The position numbers and the translations under genes are program-made. Below, one piece after another: positions 9,824 to 18,053 of a DNA stretch of 64,000 nt. The notes beneath the pieces are model-generated. The model was not told the DNA's origin. It saw only the letters and a list, made by a program, of their open reading frames with translations, and ran no database searches. The stretch covers positions 35,554-99,553 of the forward strand of contig NZ_FNNZ01000020.1 of the NCBI RefSeq assembly GCF_900106925.1, given 5' to 3'. Source of the DNA: Thiocapsa roseopersicina (GTDB taxonomy: Bacteria > Pseudomonadota > Gammaproteobacteria > Chromatiales > Chromatiaceae). The first letter of the stretch is position 1. Every line of letters starts with the position of its first letter.

Positions 9824-10870
9824 ATGCCGTTGTCTCCTGTCCTGCGCGTCCTGACGCTCGCCTTCGGCGCGCTGGTCTGTGCATCCTTCTGGCAGCCATC
9901 CCTGGCTTCGGACCTGATCAAGATCAATGGCGCGGGGGCGAGCTTTCCGGCCCCGCTCTATCAGCGGTGGTTCCGGGACTATTTCCTGGCGCATCCAGAC
10001 ATTCAGGTCGACTATCAGCCGATCGGCACGGGACCCGGCGTGAACAGCTTCATCGAAGGCCGGCTCGATTTCGCGGGGTCCGATCAGCCCTTGACCGGTG
10101 AGCTGGCGCAGAGGGCCGGGGACGATGTCCTGCAACTTCCGTTGACTGCGGGCGCGGTCGTCTTGACCTACAACCTTCCCGGGATCGACGCGCTCCGGCT
10201 CTCCCGCGAGGCCCTCGCCGGCATCTTTCTCGGCTCGGTCGCCCGTTGGAACGATCCGCTGATTCTTGCGGCCAACCCGGGTGTCGAGATCCCGGATCTG
10301 CCGATCGTGGTGGTCACGCGGGTGGACGCGAGCGGGACCACCTTGGTCATGTCCCGGCATCTAAGTGCGATCAGCGAGGCGTTCGCGAAGCAGGTCGGCG
10401 AGAGCCAGTCGCCGGCATGGCCCGCACTGCTGCTGGAGCGAGGCGGCCTTATCCGCGGGCACGGCAACGGGGGTGTGGCGGCCTTTGTTCAGGCGACGGT
10501 CGGTGCTATCGGCTATGTACAGTATGCCTACGCCCACCTGCCCGGTATGCAGATGGCGTCTGTCGAGAATCGCGACGGCGAGTTTGTTTCGGCCGGGAGC
10601 GAGTCGTTCCGGGCGGCGATCGAGGCCTTTCGGGCGAAGCTCGACTATTCACAACTCATCGATCCGGACGGTGCGGGGGCTTACCCCATCTTGTCTTTGT
10701 CCTGGTTGGTGATGCGCTCCGGCGGGGATGATACCAAGTCGCAGGCGATGCGGGACGTGGTGCGCTACGCGCTCACCGACGGACAGGCGGATGCCTCCAA
10801 GCTGGGTTATATCCCTCTCAGCGCGAAGGCGGTCTCCCTGATTCTTCAGGAGCTTGATTCCAGGAAGTAG
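9824..10870 (+). CDS. PstS-like phosphate-binding periplasmic protein
   Basis: A substrate-binding protein of the PstS family, 348 residues from the ATG at 9824, which follows a GAGGAACC ribosome-site region. The in-frame ATG at 9683 would overlap the previous gene and displace the signal peptide. Residues 1-29 form a Sec signal (LTLAFGALVCASFWQPSLAS). The mature start INGAGASFPAPLYQRWF, the anion-loop region VDASGTTLVMSRHL and SLSWLVM near the C-terminus are typical of PstS. It probably binds phosphate in the periplasm. It is not next to pstCAB (15 kb away, opposite strand), so it may be a stand-alone sensor or scavenger. Two more PstS proteins occur in this window. Confidence 0.85.
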   Translation: MPLSPVLRVLTLAFGALVCASFWQPSLASDLIKINGAGASFPAPLYQRWFRDYFLAHPDIQVDYQPIGTGPGVNSFIEGRLDFAGSDQPLTGELAQRAGDDVLQLPLTAGAVVLTYNLPGIDALRLSREALAGIFLGSVARWNDPLILAANPGVEIPDLPIVVVTRVDASGTTLVMSRHLSAISEAFAKQVGESQSPAWPALLLERGGLIRGHGNGGVAAFVQATVGAIGYVQYAYAHLPGMQMASVENRDGEFVSAGSESFRAAIEAFRAKLDYSQLIDPDGAGAYPILSLSWLVMRSGGDDTKSQAMRDVVRYALTDGQADASKLGYIPLSAKAVSLILQELDSRK

Positions 10871-10894
10871 GACGGATCGAGGATTGCTCAAGCG

Positions 10895-11248
10895 ATGAAA
10901 TCGAACGCCTCTTGGGGGATTGCGCTCGGCGTGGCGGCCGGTCTGCTGGTCGTCGGTTGTACGCAAGAGACGCAAAACAACTTCGGTCGGACGCTTCAGA
11001 ATTGGACCGGGGTCAACGGCGTCCTCGAGATCTACGGGGGCGAGAAGCTGGTTCGGCGCTTCATCAAGATCGACAAGCTCACGACGGCCGGTGCAACTCA
11101 AGGCTCGGGTACGCGACCCTATCGCTTCGGCTACGGCGTACTTGACCTGAATCTGAACGGCATGCAGGACAACGGCGAGAGAGCAGTCTACTTCGAGATC
11201 AGCGACTACTCGACCAACTATGTCTTTTACGGCGATCCCGGCTCCTAA
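10895..11248 (+). CDS. Small lipoprotein, unknown function
   Basis: A 117-residue protein with a lipoprotein signal: hydrophobic helix GIALGVAAGLLVVGC with the lipobox cysteine at residue 22. The mature part contains ENFGRTL-like and FGYGVLDLNLNGMQDNGERAVYFEI segments resembling a small beta-rich periplasmic domain. It begins 24 bp after the PstS-like gene and is probably co-transcribed with it. Function not recognised. Confidence 0.65.
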   Translation: MKSNASWGIALGVAAGLLVVGCTQETQNNFGRTLQNWTGVNGVLEIYGGEKLVRRFIKIDKLTTAGATQGSGTRPYRFGYGVLDLNLNGMQDNGERAVYFEISDYSTNYVFYGDPGS

Positions 11249-11346
11249 GGAGCGAAGCACCCTACAGAAATACCCCGCCGAGTCGGAACCATAGCCGATG
11301 AGGTCGGGTGAGCGACCTGAAGGCAGGAGGCAGGAGGCTAACCCCT

Positions 11347-12111
11347 TTAGTCCTCCGCCCGCAGCACATCCGCAAACTCCGCCATAAGCCGCTCGAACGA
11401 TGGCGCCAGATGGTCAATCACCCCTCGGTCCTTGCGTTTGAGGCTATTGCCGATATAGACGCCTCCGCCGCACCCGACCTCGCGTTTCGCCGCTCGGAGA
11501 TTCTTACGGCTATTGTCGACGACGATGCAGGACCGAGGCTCGACATCCAACTCTTTGAGAACGAAACGATAGCCTTGCGGATCCGGCTTCGGATGCAGCT
11601 TGTCCTTTTTGTCGAGCGTCGATATCGCATCGAAGATGTGCTCCGGCGGAAACATCTCCGTAAGCCCCTTAACCTCAAGCACCCGGAAGACGTTCTCGCG
11701 GACCCCGTTGGTCAAAATGGCGACTTGGATGTCGTGATCGCTTAGCAGATCCAGTCCCTCGCGGATCCGATCTCCGGCTTGGCTGATCCCGCGATAGTCG
11801 AGGTTGCCGGTGCAGGCGTCGATGAGCCTCGCGAGCGTCGGCTCGATCGGGTCATCGGCGGGCTTGAGCAGCTTGGCCGTATGGTACAAGAGCGGTCCGA
11901 GCTGCAGACTTCCGCCCGCATCGTAGATGGCTCGACCGGCCAGCCGCATCATCTTGAGGGCACGCTCCCCGAAGTGCGAGCTGATCGCAGCGAAGACCGA
12001 TAGGGTCTGCGCCTTCAGCGCCACGTCTTCCGCTTCGGTCGTGATCACACCATCGAAATCCAACAACAAGAGCCGCGCATTGCGGATAAGTCGGGCAGGC
12101 ACTCCCGTCAT
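11347..12111 (-). CDS. HAD-family hydrolase
   Basis: A 254-residue haloacid-dehalogenase superfamily phosphatase. Motif I is LLLDFDGVIT (nucleophile Asp18, acid/base Asp20), motif II is VAILTNG, motif III lysine lies in HPKPDPQGYRF, and motif IV is CIVVDNSRKNLRAAK. The cap region contains DAGGSLQLGPLLYHTAKLLKP. It is convergent with the lipoprotein gene. A relic of a PHA synthase tail lies 168 bp upstream on the same strand. The substrate cannot be inferred. Confidence 0.85.
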   Translation of the reverse strand: MTGVPARLIRNARLLLLDFDGVITTEAEDVALKAQTLSVFAAISSHFGERALKMMRLAGRAIYDAGGSLQLGPLLYHTAKLLKPADDPIEPTLARLIDACTGNLDYRGISQAGDRIREGLDLLSDHDIQVAILTNGVRENVFRVLEVKGLTEMFPPEHIFDAISTLDKKDKLHPKPDPQGYRFVLKELDVEPRSCIVVDNSRKNLRAAKREVGCGGGVYIGNSLKRKDRGVIDHLAPSFERLMAEFADVLRAED

Positions 12112-12279
12112 GGATCACCTCGGAATCCGAGAAGCTTATTGGCGGGCTCGGGCTCGTCATGGCGCCGAACGAAAGGCCGATCGAGCGCCCGCGGTTCGAT
12201 ATACCCGGCGCGCGTTGCTTTTGGACAGCTGGATGCGTCCTGCGCGCCATCCGACGAAAATTCGTTCGACGCCCGTATA

Positions 12280-12375
12280 TTACTCCAAGATGTAGGTCCC
12301 GTGTGCAGCGCTAAGCACCGGATGATCGCCAGCTCCCGAGGTGGGAAACGCCACCTCTGGACCGCAGCGTCCCGA
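12280..12375 (-). pseudogene. Relic of class I PHA synthase C-terminus (about 30 codons)
   Basis: On the minus strand, codons ending in TAA at 12280-12282 read GDHPVLSAAHGTYILE-stop, preceded by GRCGPEVAFPTSGA. This matches the last residues of the larger PHA synthase fragment at 17045 (CDHPVLCAAPGTYVLE-stop), including the upstream RCGP. An in-frame TAG occurs about 35 codons before the end and I see no synthase sequence before it. It is therefore a tail fragment, not a gene. The two copies also match at nucleotide level around the stop codon. Confidence 0.6.
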
Positions 12376-12518
12376 CTGCTACGCCTTCCAAGGCGCCGAA
12401 TAGCCTCGATTCACACTCCGGCAACCGAACCGCCACTCCAGCTTCACGGCTGAGCACTAGAGTTTCTCGCTGACGCCGAGGCGTCTCGCATCCAACCCAA
12501 CTCGATAGGGCTCGATCC

Positions 12519-13796
12519 ATGACCAACACCAAGACGCTTGCCGTGACTTTGGCGGTGCTCGCGACGGCGGGAATCGCCGGGGCACACGCCGAGATGGACG
12601 ACTCCAACGTGACTCCGGCTGCTCGCTCCGATTATCGCCATGACTCAATCCAGCTTGGCCCACGTCCCTATTACCTCGTGCAGGGGATGGACGCCGGGCG
12701 GCTCAAGAATCGCCTCATGGCCTGTAAAAACGGGCCGTTCTACCGGACCGACTTCTCGATCGCACACCGGGGTGCGGCCCTGCAGATGCCCGAGCACACC
12801 GATCTAGGCTATACGGCGGGTGCTCGGATGGGCGCGGGAATCGTGGAGTGCGACGTGACCTTCACCGGGGACGGGGATCTCGTCTGCCGGCACAGCGAGT
12901 GCGACCTGGCGACCACGACCGACATCGTTGCAACCCCGCTCAACGCCAAATGCACCGTGCCCTGGACCGGCCCCGGCCAGAGCCCGGCCGTGCAATGCTG
13001 CACCAGCGATCTGACCCTCGAAGAGCTGAAGAGTCTTCAGCCTAAGATGGATGCGAGCAATCCGGCGGCCACCACGGCGGAGGGCTTTCTCGGAGGCACT
13101 GCGAGCTGGCGTACCGACCTCTATACCGGGCGCGCCGAGATCCTGACCTTCAAGGAGAGTGTCGCGCTCAACCGGGCGAACGGCGTCAAGCATACCCCTG
13201 AGCTCAAGGGCGCGACCTATCAGGATCGCATCGATTCCATCTTTGGAGGCCAGGAGCAGTACGCTCAGAAGCTCGTCGACGAGTTGAAAGAGGCAGGGGT
13301 GAAACCAAAGGATGTCTGGCTGCAATCCTTCAACTTGGATGACGTGCTCTACTGGATCGAAAACACGCCTGCATTCGGCAAGCAGGCGGTCTATCTGGAC
13401 AGCATCGATCCCACCGCCAATCCGCCCATCTCGCGTCTGACGCCGGACGAGCTCAAGGCGCTCACAACCGCGGGTGTGCGCATCTTCGCCCCGCCGATGT
13501 GGGCTTTGCTCGACGTCGATGCCGCCGGCCGCGTGGTGCCCTCGCAGTATGCCGAAGACATCAAGTCGGCCGGGCTCGACATCATCACCTGGACCTTCGA
13601 GCGCTCCGATCTTCGCCAGGGCGCCTCGAAGGCCGGTTGGTACTACCAGTTCGACCCCGAGGGCAGAGCCATCCGGAAGGACAGCGACATGTATAAGGCG
13701 CTTGACGTTCTGGCCCGTCAGGTGAAGATCCTCGGAATCTTTTCCGACTGGCCGGCAACCGTAACCTACTATGCGAACTGCATGGGTCTGAAATAG
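12519..13796 (+). CDS. Periplasmic glycerophosphodiester phosphodiesterase
   Basis: A 425-residue GDPD-family enzyme that cleaves glycerophosphodiesters to glycerol-3-phosphate and an alcohol. Residues 1-25 form a Sec signal (LAVTLAVLATAGIAGAHA), placing it in the periplasm. The catalytic and metal motifs are IAHRGAALQMPEHTDLGY, GIVECDVTFTGDGDLVCRHSE and HTPELKG. The C-terminal part ends with WPATVTYYANCMG. It is transcribed alone, and the 400 bp in front contain only the PHA-synthase relic. Supplying glycerol-3-phosphate or phosphate would fit the phosphate theme elsewhere in the window. That link is inference. Confidence 0.9.
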   Translation: MTNTKTLAVTLAVLATAGIAGAHAEMDDSNVTPAARSDYRHDSIQLGPRPYYLVQGMDAGRLKNRLMACKNGPFYRTDFSIAHRGAALQMPEHTDLGYTAGARMGAGIVECDVTFTGDGDLVCRHSECDLATTTDIVATPLNAKCTVPWTGPGQSPAVQCCTSDLTLEELKSLQPKMDASNPAATTAEGFLGGTASWRTDLYTGRAEILTFKESVALNRANGVKHTPELKGATYQDRIDSIFGGQEQYAQKLVDELKEAGVKPKDVWLQSFNLDDVLYWIENTPAFGKQAVYLDSIDPTANPPISRLTPDELKALTTAGVRIFAPPMWALLDVDAAGRVVPSQYAEDIKSAGLDIITWTFERSDLRQGASKAGWYYQFDPEGRAIRKDSDMYKALDVLARQVKILGIFSDWPATVTYYANCMGLK

Positions 13797-14036
13797 GGCA
13801 GCCATCGAGACGAGCGATGCGGAACCGCGTCGCTTGAGTATCCATTCCTGGTCGACAAGATCCCCTGCCGGGAGGTCCCACTCCCGGCCATCAGCCCTCC
13901 CGACCGTATCTTCGACCCCGACTACAAGCTCTCCGTCTTGCCCGCGGGGCTTGTGGTGCCGTCGCGGCAACACGCCGGCGATGTCGGGCGATGTCGCCGG
14001 CATGGACTCGCAGGGGCGGGCCTCGTGCTCTGCGCC

Positions 14037-15035
14037 TCAGCGCAGCGGAAGATAGAGGGCGGTGCGCAGCTCCTTGGGACTCACGACGCCGGACGGGTCG
14101 TTCTCGTAGACCTCCAGCATGGGCCGGTGTTTGTCGAGCTTGAGCTTGAGCATGCGGACATGGGCGACGGCGGCGTACCAGGCCAGCTCCAGATAGTCAT
14201 AGCCGCCGGCGAGGGTGACCCGGTAGTACCGGCCGCCGTTGAAGTCCTTGAGGGCGAAGGGGGCGGCGACGGTATCGGCGGGTGCCGGGATCGCCATGTC
14301 GCAGTCGAAGCGGTTCTTCTTTACGTTCACCTTGTGATAGGCGCTGAAGGGTGGACCATCGGGCGCGACACCCAGCGACGCGAGATGCCCGGCGAGCCTT
14401 GGAAAGCCGTCTTCCATGGCCCGCACCATTGCCTCCATCCCGCCGGTGAAGGGGATGACCAGCGCGCTTTGCGGCTGCAGGATTGTCTCACCCTCGAAGC
14501 GCAGCTCGGGCCGCGGGGCGTCCGGATCGAGTTGCCCGCGCAGCAGTGCCAGGCCGAGCTCGAAGTCCTTGCCGATCATCTGGCGCACCAGGGGGATCAT
14601 GGGACGCAACAGGAAGGGCATGCTGCCGCGCAGGCACCAAGCGACCTCCGTCCCGTCATCCGTCTCGGCGAATTCCCACCAGACATCCGAGCCTGACTTG
14701 AAGGGTCGCTGGATCTCCAGCCGTTGCTCGATCCGCCCAGGCGCATCGAAGCGGACATGGGTCAGCCGGCCGGCACCGATGGCGCGGCCATTCCAGGTAT
14801 AGGAGCCGCCCGGCTGATCCTCGGCCGTGCTGAAGTCGCGCTTGGCGTCGGGCTCGTGGAGCAGCCAGGGACTCCAGTCGGCCCAGGTTCGGAAATCCCG
14901 CACCCGGTCGAAGACGGTTTGGCGGTCGGCGCGCATGGTCAGGCTGCGCCGGACCTCGTAGTCTTTCGGCAGTCGGCTCAGATAGACGAGCCCGGCGGCG
15001 AGGACGATGGCGAGGACGATGAGGACGGTCAGCAT
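14037..15035 (-). CDS. SRPBCC (polyketide cyclase-like) domain protein with membrane anchor
   Basis: A 332-residue protein with an N-terminal transmembrane segment (LTVLIVLAIVLAAGLVYL) followed by a START/Bet v 1-like SRPBCC domain at about residues 28-180 (YEVRRSLTMRADRQTVFDRV, FRTWADWSPW). The C-terminal half (about 190-332) resembles the GyrI-like effector-binding domain often fused to SRPBCC, with GPPFSAYHKVN and the KVTLAGGYDYLELAW-type strand pattern. This would be a membrane-tethered small-molecule-binding protein. The ligand is unknown. Confidence 0.75.
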   Translation of the reverse strand: MLTVLIVLAIVLAAGLVYLSRLPKDYEVRRSLTMRADRQTVFDRVRDFRTWADWSPWLLHEPDAKRDFSTAEDQPGGSYTWNGRAIGAGRLTHVRFDAPGRIEQRLEIQRPFKSGSDVWWEFAETDDGTEVAWCLRGSMPFLLRPMIPLVRQMIGKDFELGLALLRGQLDPDAPRPELRFEGETILQPQSALVIPFTGGMEAMVRAMEDGFPRLAGHLASLGVAPDGPPFSAYHKVNVKKNRFDCDMAIPAPADTVAAPFALKDFNGGRYYRVTLAGGYDYLELAWYAAVAHVRMLKLKLDKHRPMLEVYENDPSGVVSPKELRTALYLPLR

Positions 15036-15223
15036 GGGCGAGCTCCGGATGGGCTGGGTTTTCGGAAGTTTAGCTTTCCAAGCGTTGCAAGTGGATGAAT
15101 CGAAATGCTCGTCGACCGGGATCCGGCTGATGGACGACTTCTTTGGGCAGGAGTACCGGCATGCGTGTCAGACCTGTCCCGGCGCCGACCGACAAGCCGG
15201 GTGACCGGCCGGATCGCGCGGGC

Positions 15224-15673
15224 TCAGACGCCGTGTCTGCTCCGCAGCGCCGCGATCTCCAGGTCGATTGCTTGCGTCAGTCTCGCGATCGCCGTTGCCG
15301 GTGCTTCCACGTCGAGGTCACCAATCTCGAAATACTGGATCCGCTCCAGCACCTCGGGAAAATGCTCGCGCAGCATCGGCTCATGCTCGCGGCGGCTGAC
15401 GGCAATGATGCGATGGGCGGCTTCAAAATCCGTTGGCCGTGCGGTGATCGGGTGACGGGCGCCGCCGCGGATCGGGATCGCGCGGCGTTGCAGCTCGGTG
15501 ACGGCGAAGGTGGAGATCGGCCCCTGATTGCCGGTCGCCGCGAGATCGCGCGCGAGCGCCCGCGAGTCGGCCCGCCAAGGCAGCTCAAACCGGTCGGCCT
15601 GGTGGTTGAAGTACTCCTCTGCGAAACGGCTGCGGTAATAGTTGCCTGTACAGAGAAACAGGATTTTGTTCAT
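15224..15673 (-). CDS. Low-molecular-weight protein tyrosine phosphatase family protein
   Basis: A 149-residue protein from the ATG at 15673. The P-loop at residues 8-16 is CTGNYYRSR, fitting C-x5-R of LMW phosphatases and arsenate reductases, although the usual motif CxGNxCRSP is altered (Tyr for the second Cys, Arg for Pro). The downstream GDLDVEAP replaces the usual DP acid loop. It may dephosphorylate tyrosine or another phosphoester. The much longer in-frame extension upstream is antisense to the next gene and was rejected as coding. Confidence 0.75.
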   Translation of the reverse strand: MNKILFLCTGNYYRSRFAEEYFNHQADRFELPWRADSRALARDLAATGNQGPISTFAVTELQRRAIPIRGGARHPITARPTDFEAAHRIIAVSRREHEPMLREHFPEVLERIQYFEIGDLDVEAPATAIARLTQAIDLEIAALRSRHGV

Positions 15674-15832
15674 CGGAGCGGACCCTACGGATCGGAAGGA
15701 GCGTGGAGCGGACCTGGCAGGCGCATCCCGGCTAAGGTTGCGTATCGTCATCTTGCCGTCACCCATGATGCGCATGCTCTCCTGCGATGGCGTCCCCGCC
15801 CTGGGGGCGCGCGGATTTGACCGGAGGAACTC

Positions 15833-16861
15833 ATGGCTCGCACCCGTTTCTCGCTCGCCACCTGCAATCTCTACAACCTGAACCTGCCGGGTCTGAAGAT
15901 GTATCGGGACGCCGATGGTTGGGACGCGCCGGCTTTCGCCCGCAAGGTGCAATGGCTCGCGGAAGCGATTCGCAGGGTCGACGCCCACGTCTGGGGTTTC
16001 CAGGAGCTCTGGCATCGGGACGCGCTGGAGCAGGTTTTCGCCGCGGCGGCTCTGCCGGAGACCTACCGGCTGCTGGTGCCGGATGACCATCAGGGTCAGG
16101 GCATCCTCTGCGCCGGGGCCGTGCGCGCCGATCTGCTGGAAGGCGACCCGGAGTGGATCGACGCTTTTCCCCAGAGATTCATCCTGGAAAGCAGCGGCGA
16201 CGATGCCCAGACCGGGGAGATTGCGGTGCGGATCAGGCGCTTCTCGCGTCCGGTGCTGCACTTTCGCATCCGCCCGCGCGCAGCCAGCGAGCCGATCTCG
16301 ATCTATGTGGCGCACCTCAAGTCCAAGCGCCCGACCGAGATCTATCGGGAGGGCTGGTACCGCGCCGACACCGACTATTTCAAGCGTCATAGCGAGGGTC
16401 TCGGCGCGGCGCTCGCGACCATCCGTCGCACCGCTGAGGCGGCGGCGTTACGCATGATACTGGTGGACCGGCTCAAGGACACCGACAGTCCGGTGATCCT
16501 CATGGGTGACCTCAACGACGGGACCGGCTCCAATACCATCAATATCCTGACCGGACAGCCCAACTACCTGGCGAGCCCGCTCTCCCTCGGCGACGGCGAC
16601 ACCGACCTCTACAACCTGGGCCAGCTCCGGGCTCTGCGCAGCCTGCGCGACGTGTATTATACCCACGTCCACCAAGGCAGCCATGAGTCGCTCGACCACA
16701 TCCTGGTCTCGCAGGAGATCTACGACCAGTCGCGGAAGCGGGTCTGGGCGTTCGTCGGGCTGGAGCTGATGAACGACCACTTGAGCCACGACGACCACAA
16801 GGAGAGCGGAACCAGCGACCACGGGATCGTCCGGGCGGAGGTAGAGTATCGCCCTGCTTGA
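15833..16861 (+). CDS. Endonuclease/exonuclease/phosphatase family protein
   Basis: A 342-residue EEP-fold (DNase I-like) hydrolase. Visible motifs are the N-terminal LATCNLYNLN, the Mg-binding glutamate in WGFQELWH, the central MGDLNDGTGSNT, SLDHILVSQEIY and the C-terminal GTSDHGIVRAEVE. No signal peptide is evident, so it is probably cytoplasmic. Substrates in this fold range from nucleic acids to phosphoinositides, so no specific activity is assigned. It is divergent from the LMW phosphatase gene. Confidence 0.85.
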   Translation: MARTRFSLATCNLYNLNLPGLKMYRDADGWDAPAFARKVQWLAEAIRRVDAHVWGFQELWHRDALEQVFAAAALPETYRLLVPDDHQGQGILCAGAVRADLLEGDPEWIDAFPQRFILESSGDDAQTGEIAVRIRRFSRPVLHFRIRPRAASEPISIYVAHLKSKRPTEIYREGWYRADTDYFKRHSEGLGAALATIRRTAEAAALRMILVDRLKDTDSPVILMGDLNDGTGSNTINILTGQPNYLASPLSLGDGDTDLYNLGQLRALRSLRDVYYTHVHQGSHESLDHILVSQEIYDQSRKRVWAFVGLELMNDHLSHDDHKESGTSDHGIVRAEVEYRPA

Positions 16862-17044
16862 AGCGAGACCTGGATGTCCGGTCGGAATACCTCTGCCGGG
16901 GCGTGACAAGGTCGAGAGTCGTGCGCTGCTGCGCGGGGTGATTGCGCGATGGCGTCGCGCGGCAAAATCCCCTTAGCCCTGCGCTTTCGCGACGACTCGG
17001 TCCGAATTGCGGCTTGGGCGGTCGTCAAGGCCGCTCCGAATCTG

Positions 17045-17506
17045 CTACTCCAAGACGTAGGTCCCGGGCGCGGCGCAAAGGACCGGATGATCACAGGAAC
17101 CCGGGGCGGGAGGGCACCCCTGCGGCCCGCAGCGTTCGGATAGGCAACCTGCCCAATCGGACCACCAGGATCCCTGGAGAGGCGTTTGGGTGGCCAGCCA
17201 GTCGTCCGGTGCGGTACCGGGCTCGACATCCCCGGACCAATAGCGTCGGCGGGATTTCGCTGATGGCGGGTTCACGATGCCGGCCGCGTGACCCTCGCTG
17301 GAGAGGCTGAACCGGATCGGGACGCGGAGATGGTCGCGGACTCGGAAGACCTCTATCCAGGGTGCGATATGGTCCTGAATACAGCCGACTGCATAGAGCG
17401 GCTGCTCGATGTTGCTCAGGCGGAGCCGGCGCTTGGCCAGCGTCAGGCCGTGATCCGACACCAAGCGGTTGTTCAGATAGAGCTCGCGAAGGTAGAAGGA
17501 GAGCAT
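17045..17506 (-). pseudogene. phaC: C-terminal fragment of class I PHA synthase
   Basis: The minus strand from about 17506 to the TAG at 17045 encodes about 150 residues of a class I poly(3-hydroxyalkanoate) synthase: LSFYLRELYLNNRL, QDHIAPW (triad Asp region), SEGHAAGIVNPPSAKSRRRYW (triad His in GH), GSWWSDWAGCL and the end GTYVLE. A complete synthase is near 600 residues; the N-terminal domain and the Gly-x-Cys-x-Gly nucleophile are absent. Upstream of about 17506 the frame continues but no longer resembles the family. It cannot polymerise as is. It lies directly downstream of an intact ACP and a KAS III tail fragment. Confidence 0.85.
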
Positions 17507-17595
17507 CCGTCTGACGACCAGGCCCGGGCGAGCTTCAGAAAGCTCGTGGACACGAGCAGAGGATCCCAATGCCCGGAATTCGGGATCATGATGCG

Positions 17596-17835
17596 TTACC
17601 CGTTACGGATCTGCTCGATGATCTCGCCGACGCTGGTTTCACTGCTCAGCATCTCCTCCGGGGTGGTGACGCCGAAGGCCGTAGCGAGATAGGTTTGAAG
17701 ATTGACGGCCGACATGGAGTCCCAGCCGGGGATGTCGTCCAGAAGTGTCTCGGACCCGATGATGACGTCGGCCGCATCGGGAAACAGTTCTTTGATACAG
17801 GCCGAGAGGGTGTCGATGTTGACGGCTTTGATCAT
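17596..17835 (-). CDS. Acyl carrier protein
   Basis: A 79-residue acyl carrier protein from the ATG at 17835. The phosphopantetheine site is Ser40 in GWDSMSAVNLQ (the DSM variant of DSL). Helical segments are of normal length and acidic. It differs from the housekeeping AcpP sequence and resembles specialised carrier proteins. It is the only intact gene between a KAS III tail fragment (5') and a PHA synthase fragment (3') on the same strand, so its former partners appear lost. Whether it is still expressed is unclear. Confidence 0.85.
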   Translation of the reverse strand: MIKAVNIDTLSACIKELFPDAADVIIGSETLLDDIPGWDSMSAVNLQTYLATAFGVTTPEEMLSSETSVGEIIEQIRNG

Positions 17836-17918
17836 GGTTGACTCCGCAGGTATGTCGATGGATGACGATCGTGACGAAGCTGTTGTGACTTAGATAGGGG
17901 GAAATGCGCCCCGCGCAC

Positions 17919-18053
17919 TCAGAGGCGGATCAGGTTGGCTCCCCAGGACAGACCCCCGCCGAAGGCAACCGTGACCAAGAGATCACCCTCTTTGGCCTTA
18001 CCCGATGCGAGTGCCTCGTCCAGTGCGACCGAATCGTGACAGCTCGAAGAGAT
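17919..18053 (-). pseudogene. C-terminal fragment of a ketoacyl-ACP synthase III-like protein
   Basis: Immediately after the pyruvate kinase stop, and in the same frame, the minus strand reads ISSSCHDSVALDEALASG...GDLLVTVAFGGGLSWGANLIRL-stop (44 codons, TGA at 17919). The AFGGGLSWG segment is the characteristic FabH/KAS III C-terminus. The rest of the enzyme, including the catalytic Cys and His, is missing. A KAS III-ACP-PHA synthase gene order appears to have existed here and decayed by deletion. Confidence 0.7.

Noticed and set aside
12804..14003. 399-codon minus-strand frame
   Set aside because: Antisense to the glycerophosphodiesterase, which has a signal peptide and GDPD motifs.
13800..14036. 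Coding-like plus-strand stretch (VDKIPCREVPLPA, RIFDPDYKLSVLPAG)
   Set aside because: It looks protein-like over about 50 codons but has no start and no family I recognise; too weak to call a relic.
15674..16390. In-frame N-terminal extension of the LMW phosphatase frame
   Set aside because: The extra 239 codons are antisense to the EEP-family gene and the phosphatase fold starts at MNKILFLCTGN.
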